NCBI GenBank assembly: GCA_020465985.1 | Contig: JAANYP010002036.1 | Span: forward strand, 372,001 to 436,000 | Length of the DNA: 64,000 bases | From: Centrapalus pauciflorus | Lineage: Eukaryota; Streptophyta; Magnoliopsida; Asterales; Asteraceae | Direction of reading: 5' to 3' | In this document: positions 55,545-64,000 of the stretch, piece after piece | Position numbering within the stretch: position 1 is the stretch's first letter | Layout: each line of letters begins with the position of its first letter | Notes under the pieces: model-generated | Databases searched by the model: none | Seen by the model: only the letters and a program-made list of their open reading frames with translations | Told to the model about the DNA's origin: nothing | Program-made: the position numbers and the translations under genes

Positions 55545-55925
55545 GAAAATGATAAAATTAAATTTAAACATATAGATAAACATATCACTGAAATCAATAA
55601 TCAAAATTTATCATGTTCACATTTGAAGTTTTATCATCTTATTCTAAAATTTTGTTATCTAAATAGTTAAATCTTAATATTGTCAAAAGAATTATTAGCA
55701 ATAAAAGTCTATCCAAATTTCTACCATTTAATTATGATCATTAGGGTTACTAATGATAGATATTTATTTTAGGTAAATATTAATTTAATATATTGCAATA
55801 TCTAATTTATTATTAGTTCATTAATAAAAAATTAAAATCAACATTTAATGTAATTAGGTTAAGGTATTAAATCAAGAATAAGAGGCGGGAAAATGAAATT
55901 TTCGTGCATTGTGGAAGCGACACGT
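55545..55925. repeat. Second copy of the 51342 repeat
   Basis: Direct copy with small differences. It runs on into TTCGTGCATTGTGGAAGCGACACGTGAC, whose inverted relative is at 54755-54795. Confidence 0.75.
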
Positions 55926-55955
55926 GACACTAATTGTTTTATTTTATTGTAATAT

Positions 55956-56443
55956 ATAAATTAATATTAAAATTTCTCACATGTAAAAACTGAATATTAA
56001 TATTATAAAAATTGAAAAGAAAACTGATTTTAACGCTTAGTGTGATAACTGATTACATATATTACAAATGAGTCATGCAAATATGTATGAATATATGTAT
56101 GAGTAATGTTTTCTTCTTCGTGTGGAGAGCATAGATCCTAAGAAGTTCTTTTGTGTGTGTGTGTGTAAGAATAACAATAATATTATTATGAACAATAATT
56201 AATAAAAACACAACAAATTAAAGTTAAGCATACATACGATATTTTCAATTACTACTGCTTAGTCATTTAATAATTAAACTACAATAAAATAATAATAATA
56301 CTAGTAATATATGTATGTATGTATGTACGTATGTATGTTTATTTTCGAAATGGTATAAAATAAATTAATTTAACAATGAATTAATTAGATTTTAACATTA
56401 TGATTCTATTATGGTGTACATATACACATACATACATACATAC
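55956..56443. other. Intergenic DNA with GTAT/TACA microsatellites
   Basis: (TG)n at 56153-56166, (GTAT)n at 56310-56338 and (ACAT)n at 56424-56443. A 29-bp stretch at 56390-56418 recurs at 60158-60186 on the other side of the LTR-like insertion. No gene. Confidence 0.5.
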
Positions 56444-57306
56444 TGAAACACTCATAACAACATAATATAATATTTAATTAAATTAACCAAGTTTAACCAG
56501 GGAATTAAGCTCACAAATCATAAACTAATATGATTCAAAAAAAATTCGGGCATAACCCGGTCGCACGGTGTCCAAATCCCTGGATTACTTTAGTGTTACA
56601 AAGCTTAAGCTTTTTAGTATAGTTTACAAAATAATTGGAATTAGATACATAAACTGTCATCAAAATAAAAGTATAACTCGCATCTGATGAGTCGGTGGGT
56701 GATCTACCCAATTTCCAAATATTATATTGCTTCAAGCTTTACCAAAAACGACTTCAAACCAAGCCACTAGGCTTTGGAACCGGAACCAGCAACTTCCTTG
56801 AATTTACAACTACCACCACCTAAGATATATTAAGTATAGATCTGTAAGCAAATAAAATTTGTCAAGTGAGTTACTAGATTGATATAGAGTGTATAACATA
56901 AAACATGCAACAACCAATAATAACGGGGTTATAGAATACATGTGCAATATCTTAACAAAAAATTTTGTGGGAATAGAACTCACTCCAACAGGTCACGATG
57001 CAGACTCGAGAACCTGCGCGTTGTCATGCCGGGGATACCGAGACTTGACAATTATAAGACCAACCGGCACCCGAAGTCCGACCACCTACACCGTAAGCTT
57101 TTCCGGTGTAGGGATTTTATACGCACAAACACACAGTATGACATTTAAATATAATAATAATAAGTTAGACATCTAGTGAGGCCAAATAAACAAACATAGG
57201 CTCAACAAAAGGTTTAATGAAAGTTTAGAATGATAAGTGTCAAATGATTCATCAATTGATAATATGAAGAATAATGAGCTCAAATGATAGTAACATGTTT
57301 AAGGCA

Positions 57307-57790
57307 CCAGGGGCGGACCTAAGTGGCACGCGGGGGTGGCACGTGTCACCGTTCCTTCCGTCAATAACTTTATTTCGTAATGTAATTTTTTACTATTTTT
57401 TTGTTTGTGCAACCGATGGTTTTTTAAACGTGCAACCGTGTTTTCAAATATAAAAACATGATTAGAATAACTTGATCAAAAAATTTTATAACCTTCAATC
57501 AAATAAATAAATTTTAGTTTAATAATTTATAATTTAATGTAACAAATGAAAAAATAATTCAAATATAAAGCCCAAAATAAAATACTCAATAAGTCATTAT
57601 TATTTATAATTTTGGTTCATTTCACCAAACTCAATATCATTATTCTTATTCAATCCCAAAATTCATGACATTTCAATTAATATTATGGGCGGTTAACCTG
57701 ACCCGACCAATCAAATTAATGAAATTATAAAATCCAAAACACAAGTCAAATTTGTGCTACCGGCTACCGAAAATCTTGGGTCCACCATTG
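57307..57790. mobile_element. hAT-type element in the solo LTR
   Basis: CAGGGGCGGACCTAAG at the left and CTTGGGTCCACCATTG at the right are imperfect inverted ends. Flanks TTAGGCAC / CTAGACAC match at 6 of 8. Contains CATTTCACCAAACTC and GTGCAACCG. 484 bp, non-coding. Confidence 0.65.
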
Positions 57791-59082
57791 CTAGACACTA
57801 TGGCCATATGTCAAGATTATGCAACTAAGTGAAAGAAATGAAATGCATCACATGATGCCAATGATGTTTGCCCAATGTCATAATGAAGATAAACATGTAA
57901 ATATGTATGCACCACACACATCAATACTAGAACTCACAAAAATAGGCAATGAATAGCCTTAGTCTAGCGATAACCGCCAAAATGCCCCTTGAAGCTTGAT
58001 TTTCACACTTAGCTTCCAAAACTGGCAACCGATACTCCTTTTAGGTCCAACCTATCAAACATTGATATTCCAAGTATTTATAAGCTTAGCATATCATATC
58101 ATAGAGCTTGGAGTTCATTTGAAGTGTTTAAGCGTTTTCAGTTTGAGTTTATGATTCTTGTCGGCACCGTTGCACTTTTTGGTTGTTTGTTACAGACTTT
58201 AATTAGGTAGTATTTCATGTTAATTTGTGTGTTATATTAGTATATGATAATTACATAAGGTTATACTATCATTACGAGGCTTAAAACATGTGTTTTAGGT
58301 GTACATGGGTGCGACTTGACAAGTCAGGAAAGTGACTCGACAAGTCAAAGCAGTCTGAAACCCATTTCCCATCCCAGAGGCCACTGACTCGATGGGTCAA
58401 AGGAGGGACTCGCCGAGTCACCTCCAGACCTGCACCCATTCTTCTTGTTTTGGCTACGAGCTCGTACCTCCTTCATTCCAAACTCGATTCCAACTCGTTT
58501 TAACACTTCAATGCCTACTTCTTATGCTTTAACTTGCTAGAATAAACATACATAAACACATTTTAACATCTCTATATTATGGAATTATCCAAATCATCAT
58601 CCCTTTTCCTAATTAACCTAACTTATAACAAAACTCATGTTTCATGAGTTTTACTTGTTCCTTGAGTTTATAAATTCAGAAATCATACCAATAACTTGTT
58701 TGCTTACTATTAAACTTCCTTAAACAATGCTTCTTTGGATTCACACCTTCCATTCATTCATATTTGATGATATATTGGATGAATGGTAATGATGGTGGAT
58801 CAATAAACACACACTAGAGTAAGTAGATGATTTCCTTGAGTTTGCTATATTGGATTGCACAAAAATCTTGAACTCTCTTAACCAAGCTTATAAGAAGACT
58901 TCCAGCCCTAGTTTTCTCTCAAAAGTGGAGGAAGGTGAAGAATGAAATGGTGGAATGGGGCTCACGATGGGGAGTCAATTTGACCCCAATTGGTCAAAAA
59001 AATTTCATCTAGCACCCCCAAGTCCCACTCCTCCTATTTTCAGCCACAATACCTCATATTCTTCACATTTTAAGCTACTAAC

Positions 59083-59893
59083 CATAGGCGGACCTATGTT
59101 GAATGGAGGGGTAGCCCGTGCAACGGGTCCCCTCCCCAATAACCTTATTTCACAGTGTAAATTTTTTTGAAATTTTATATGTGCAACCGGTCAAAATTTA
59201 ATTATGCAACTTATGTTATTAAAGAAAACCTAAGTGTGCAACTTGATTTAAAATTTTTATTACTCCAATAAAACAAAAAAAATTAAAAATTGAATGCCTA
59301 AATAACCAATAAGTAATAAAAATAAAACTCAATAATTTAATCCCAAATTAAAACCAAAATTCAATAATATTTTTATCCCAAATTAAAGTCCAACATCTTC
59401 TATTTATTGGACGGATTGTTTTTAGTTGAACAATTACATTAGTTGAGTTTACTCTATAATTGAAAGTTAATCTTGAAAGTTTATGTCTAATGTATTTAGT
59501 TAATTAATTTACTCTTTAATTGAATTATTGAAATTTAAGAATTGAATATTTGTATGTAGTTAGTTTACTCTTTAATCTTTAATTTTTAATTGTTAATTGT
59601 AGGTTTTATAATATCTTTTGATGGATAAATTTTTTAAAAAAAAAAGGTATCAATAAATGGTAGTCACGAATGTCATATTGGAGATGTAATTTGTTAACTT
59701 ATACTTCTTAATAAATTGTGTTTTTATTCAATATTTGTTAGTTTATTTGTTATTTAAGATTATATGTTCTATTTTAAATTATAAATATTCATTTATTAAC
59801 TCGACTCGATCAAGATAATCACTTGAAAATTTGAAACGTGAGCGCAACAAAATATTGTGCAACGGGTCCCTTTGGTGGCTGAGTCCGCCACTG
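59083..59893. mobile_element. hAT-type element with perfect 8-bp TSD in the solo LTR
   Basis: CATAGGCGGACCTATG at the left and GGCTGAGTCCGCCACTG at the right. CTACTAAC is duplicated at 59075-59082 and 59894-59901. Shares GTGCAACGGGTCCC and TTATATGTGCAACCGGTC with the element at 57307, so the two are related. 811 bp without a frame. Confidence 0.85.
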
Positions 59894-60110
59894 CTACTAA
59901 CACTCATGTATGCTTAAGTTACTTGTACATAAAGATTTAGAGTCTTGTACTTGTTTGTATGGATTGCAATTTACTTAGACTTAATGCATATGGTACAGGT
60001 TGATGAATCATATGGTTAACTATTTTCATACTAATCATAATTAAACATTTAAATTTAATTCATTTGGCAAAATTTAATTTAATTATTACATTAACTGTGA
60101 GGATGTTACA

Positions 60111-60944
60111 CGTACATACACACAATACATAGAAACTTATTTTAAAAATGAAGTAATAAGATTTTAACATTATGATTCTATTATAGTGGATTAGAGGCTT
60201 TACCATATTATAAAAACCTACAAACTTTTACTTTACCCCACCTATGTTACATTGACAGCAAATAAAGCTTGGTTGGTAGTGTGGAATTATGAAGTGATGC
60301 CAATTGTCATGTTTTCTGTTTCATTTCATTTTCTTTGCTTTCAATGTAACATTCTTGAGTCATGTTGTTATAGCGTATCTTTCACTTTAGATCCACTTTT
60401 TCTTATGATGGAAATAAAATATTATAATGTTTTGGACAATTTATTTGAGGGTAATTAAAAGTTATTATTATTATTGTTTTTGCCAGGCATTAGTTTTATT
60501 ATAATAACAATTAATAATAATAATTTGACAAACATATTTTCATTAAAACGTAGTTATTCTTGTTTATATTTTACTATGGACCTATGGTAGTCTTTGGCTT
60601 CTTTTACAAAGATTACCATTATTCGTTGACGTACTTGATTAATAAAACTACAACCAAATAATAGTGTACGTACCTCATTTTACATGCAGAATAATTGGAC
60701 GAAATTGAGTTATATTATTCATATCTTGCTATTATGATTTATGACTAGGGTTGTTAAAAAACCGAGTTAAGCTCGAGCTTTAGCTTTTTAAACGTACAAG
60801 TATTGAGTTTGATTCATATAGCTTTATATGAAAAGACCAAACTTGACTTGTGACTAACTTTATGAGTTTAAAGTTTGGATCATTTATTATATATATTAAT
60901 TCTATAATTAATTAATACATTAAACAAATTATTATTAAATTATA
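60111..60944. other. Intergenic DNA
   Basis: No gene (the plus frame at 60252 has no family features). A decayed AACCGAGTTAAGCTCGAGC stretch lies at 60761-60790. Confidence 0.4.
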
Positions 60945-61270
60945 GTGTTAAGTACCATTTTGACCATGCAACTTTCAGATTTCTCCAATTTAGCCACTAA
61001 AGTATTTTCTTGTCCGAATTAGTCACTAAATTTTAGTTTAATGTTCTATTTTGGAAAAATTGAATAAAACTAATGTTTAAATCGACGCAAAATATGATAG
61101 TTTAGTGGTCAAATCGCAATAATTTTCAGTGCTTAAATCAGTAAAACATTAATGGCTAAATGTGTGTATACTAAAAATAGTTTAATGGCTAAATCAAGAC
61201 AAAAAATAGTATAGTGGCTAAATTGAAAAAAAAAATCTGAAAGTTGGATGGTCAAAATGGTACTTAATCC
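60945..61270. mobile_element. 326-bp MULE-type MITE with perfect 9-bp TSD
   Basis: Ends GTGTTAAGTACCATTTTGACC and GGTCAAAATGGTACTTAATCC; TAAATTATA flanks it at 60936-60944 and 61271-61279. The arms carry TTTAGCCACTAAA and its complement. Confidence 0.85.
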
Positions 61271-61279
61271 TAAATTATA

Positions 61280-61771
61280 CACACACACACACACAACACA
61301 CACACTCAACTTTCATGTAGTCCCATATCAGAGTGAAATTCTAGAGTCTCATATTAAATATACATATTCATTGTGATAAAAAAAAATCTATTTCATGCAA
61401 TAATACAATATACATGTGTTTAAAAGTGTATTACAATTGATTAGTTCACATCATTTGAAGTTCATTACAATAAAAGGTTCTATTTCATATAAAAGTGCAA
61501 TATGCATATATTAAAAAAAAACATTGTCAGTTCACATCATTAATTTGAACATGTGCATATTATTGAAAAATTGTATTTTTACACGAAATAGAATTTTTTT
61601 TATCGAAATGAACTTCAAATGATATGACTTGGTCTGTCGTAATGAACTTTTGAATATGTGTATATTGCATATTTATAGGAAATTGATATTTTTATTATCA
61701 TGAACATGTACATTTGATATAAGACTCCAGGAATTCACTCTAATATGAGACTCCATGAAACTCAATCATAT
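61280..61771. mobile_element. Foldback element bordered by CA / TG microsatellites
   Basis: (AC)n at 61279-61304, then TTTCATGTAGTCCCATATCAGAG. At the right, CTCTAATATGAGACTCCATGAAA precedes (TG)n at 61773-61783. Arms of about 180 bp pair around 61560. Confidence 0.65.
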
Positions 61772-61779
61772 GTGTGTGT

Positions 61780-62160
61780 GTGTCTATATATATACACACA
61801 GAGAGAGACACAAATGATACTTTTGCACACATTTTATTCATTGTAAACAATCATAGAATGATTTTGAATCCTATGAGTCTTGTCGTGGATAATACTATGA
61901 ACCCTAAGATTAACATATGAATCTTGTTGGATCCTGTTAATCATGTATGATCTTATTAATCTTGTTAGATTCTATGAATTTTGATAAAAAACACAATTTG
62001 TAAACCATTTGAATGTTATGAATTTTATTATGGACACTTTTACGAATCTTTTGAATCATATGAGTCTTGTTGCAGACATTTGTCGGTATATATGAATGTT
62101 TAACTATATTCTTTTATTTGTTCACAACGTTCATAAATGTTAAAGTGTTCACAAGTTATC
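61780..62160. repeat. Left arm of a wider inverted repeat (partner at 63590-63965)
   Basis: Repeated ATGAATCTTGTT / AATCTTGTTAG units. The reverse complement of 63590-63965 (AACAAGATTCATAA units, GAATAAAGTGTTCA) follows the same order with much divergence. Confidence 0.6.
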
Positions 62161-62207
62161 TTTTCCACACACACACACATATATATATATATACACACAC
62201 ATATATA

Positions 62208-63150
62208 TTATAGGCTTGAGATCTTTGTAGAACTCAATATTTATGGAGTCTAAATGAACCAATCTTAGCCATTAGATTGAAAAAACCAATGGATATTCAG
62301 AAAGCACTTTTTAATTAAAAAACTAATTCAAAATGTTATTTGGTAAAAGTTAAAACTTACTAACTTTTTATCCTCCGATAAATTGCATTCTCTCTCTTAT
62401 TTTTTCATTATCTCTTTTTTTCAGATTTATGTTTTCAATGCCACACATTCTGTTTCCTTTTTTTGTCAGACCACTACGATACATGAAATACTGCATTTTT
62501 ACATACTATATCGTATACTGTATATATGTAATTGGATCTATTAGACATGTAATGGAAATTATTACACATGTAATAGAAACAATTACACGTGTAATATGAA
62601 TATAAAGCAATATTTTCACATCAACTTCTTTACATATAATATAAAACTATTACTCATGTAATAAACATGTAATAAAACTATTTTACGTATAATGTATAAC
62701 TATTATACATATAGTATATGACTATTACACCTGTAATATATGACTATTATACATGTCATAAACGTGTAATTTTTTTTAAAAAAAAAAACCCAGATTTGGA
62801 ATATATATGAATATTCATTACATTTGAAAATTACAAAAATCATCAAAGAACCTTAAAAAAAACTCAGAATCGATCATTGTGTTGGCTGAAAAGAACACAA
62901 ACCGTAATCTTGAAAATAACTCAAATCTTGAACGACATCAATGTTTTGTCTTCGTCTTCAAAAAATCATCTTAATCTTCATCTTAAATGTTGATGAATGA
63001 ACTCATTTGATCTTTTCTTGAAACTTTAGACTAAAAAATTTTAATTACAAGATTGTCATCACATCTCTCATCCTTCATAGTTTTTAATCTAATTGTTGAG
63101 ATTAGTTCCTTGTGACTACATAAGTATTGAGTTCTACAATAATAATCATC
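62208..63150. mobile_element. Long foldback element
   Basis: TTTGTAGAACTCAATATTTATGG and GAACCAATCTTAGCCATTAG at the left mirror GATTAGTTCC and ATAAGTATTGAGTTCTACAA at the right (about 63095-63140). The centre has many short TTACACATGTAAT-type palindromes (62540-62770). Non-coding. Confidence 0.65.
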
Positions 63151-63159
63151 TACCTATAT

Positions 63160-63438
63160 TAGGGGTGAGCGACGGGTACCATTTCCCGAACCCGAACCGG
63201 TACCGAATTAATATATTCGGTTCGGTATTCGGTTTTTAAATTAGCTAAAATTCGGTATTCGGTACTCTCGGTTCGGTATTCGGTTTTTAAATTAGCTAAA
63301 ATTCGGTATTCGGGACCGAACCGGCACCGTATAAACTTATACGGTTCGGTATTCGGTTCTTTCAAAACTAATAATTCGGTTTCGGTATTTTCGGGATCGG
63401 TACCGGTTCGGTTCGGTCCGGTACCTAGCTCACCCCTA
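63160..63438. mobile_element. hAT MITE with perfect 8-bp TSD
   Basis: TAGGGGTGAGC and GCTCACCCCTA ends; ACCTATAT at 63152-63159 and 63439-63446. The inside is made of CGGTTCGGTATTCGGT units, including a ~48-bp block present twice (63214 and 63262). The minus frame across it is an artefact of the repeat. Confidence 0.85.
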
Positions 63439-64000
63439 ACCTATATGTGTGTATGTGTGTGCGTGCACGCACGTGTGCGTGAGTTTACATACATACGGGT
63501 AGCCTAAAATGCTTCTCATGTTTCCTATTGATGATTAGTTACTCATAAAAGCATAATCTTACATACATGCGTACATATGTATGTACATACATACATATGA
63601 TGAGATCTATTGTGAACAATTTATTTGTTGTTAACTTTATGAACATTTAAATTTAAATAAATATAAAGATTTATATACACCAACAGGTGTTTTTAACAAA
63701 AAATCATATAATTCAAAAGGTTTATAAAAGTGTTTGCAACAAGATTCATAACATTCAAAAGATTCATATTAGTATTTTTAACAAGATTAATGAGATTAGG
63801 CGAATTCATAAGTTTCAATAAAATTTATAGGATCCAACAACATTTATAGGTAAGGATGCAATAGTATCTGTAACAAGATTCATAAGATTTAAAGTTATTT
63901 TATGATTGTTCATAATATTCACAACGAATAAAGTGTTCATGAAAGATCACTTGTTTACACACAGATGTATTTATGTATATATATATGTATGTATGTGTAT
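63439..64000. repeat. TG/GTAT microsatellites and right arm of the inverted repeat
   Basis: (TG)n and (CG/TG)n at 63444-63483, (GTAC/GTAT)n at 63565-63600, then the right arm with AACAAGATTCATAA units to about 63965. No gene. Confidence 0.6.

Larger units (their letters stand above)
56444..60110 (-). mobile_element. Probable 3.67-kb solo LTR of a large Ty3/gypsy element
   Basis: On the minus strand it begins TGTAACATCCTCACAG (60110) and ends GAGTGTTTCA (56444), giving TG...CA ends. Flanks are CATAC (56439-56443) and CGTAC (60111-60115), a 5-bp duplication with one mismatch. TGTAACATCC starts are common in Tekay/Del-type chromoviruses, whose LTRs are this long. GACTCGCCGAGTC-type motifs occur at 58320-58420. 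No gag-pol sequence is inside, so a solo LTR is the simplest reading. Two hAT-type elements are nested in it. Confidence 0.65.

Noticed and set aside
63159..63365. Minus-strand frame with repeated TEYRI units
   Set aside because: It is the translation of the tandem repeats inside a hAT MITE.
1..64000. CRISPR arrays, operons or bacterial signals
   Set aside because: The sequence is eukaryotic nuclear DNA with introns and plant mobile elements; repeats are transposon-derived and irregularly spaced.

Overview
The window is nuclear DNA from a flowering plant, most likely Asteraceae and possibly Lactuca. This is an inference. It rests on spliced genes with plant-type introns, AT-rich intergenic DNA crowded with Copia, Gypsy, Helitron, MULE and hAT sequences, and GACTCGCCGAGTC-type motifs in a large Gypsy-like LTR, which I associate with lettuce repeats. 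No species call can be proved from sequence reading alone.

Three host genes are recognisable. At the left edge, on the minus strand, is the first exon of an Mpv17/PMP22-family membrane protein (1710-2069). Near 27.1-31 kb, on the plus strand, is an RraA-like / HMG-aldolase-type gene with its whole coding sequence in one exon (30438-30938) and a probable 3.2-kb intron in its 5' UTR. At 38.4-42.9 kb, on the plus strand, is a four-exon protein phosphatase 2C of the plant clade-D type, with all metal-binding motifs present. The rest is mostly mobile DNA.

The most remarkable object is a 14.36-kb Ty1/copia retrotransposon on the minus strand (3579-17941). It sits inside an older inverted-repeat (foldback) element. 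Its 364-bp LTRs differ at only 3 sites, so it is young, and it has a tRNA-iMet primer site, a polypurine tract and a near-perfect 5-bp target duplication. Pol is intact (1134 codons). Gag is broken by two stops and a frameshift. An intron-like segment separates gag from pol. Downstream of pol lies what looks like a separate transcription unit: a TATA box, a short leader with a strong splice donor, a 1.06-kb intron, and a 3.4-kb env-position reading frame with one in-frame amber stop. Two arrays of a palindromic motif (TCCGAATTCGGATG) lie in the 5' leader and in the env-position intron. These are places that could be removed from spliced mRNAs but kept in genomic RNA.

The remaining sequence, left to right: a long-arm MULE-type element with a perfect 9-bp TSD (19.3-20.9 kb); a foldback full of TTTACGTGA motifs (21.0-21.5 kb); a G-rich array inside a hAT-like element (23.1-24.4 kb); a tRNA-derived SINE with a 14-bp TSD (31.5 kb); a decayed endogenous caulimovirid (43.9-46.0 kb, minus strand); a nest of non-autonomous Helitrons with an inner 529-bp tandem duplication (50.5-55.5 kb); a probable 3.67-kb solo Gypsy LTR carrying two hAT-type insertions (56.4-60.1 kb); and a run of foldback elements bordered by CA/TG microsatellites (60.9-64 kb). 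One foldback family occurs six times across the window.
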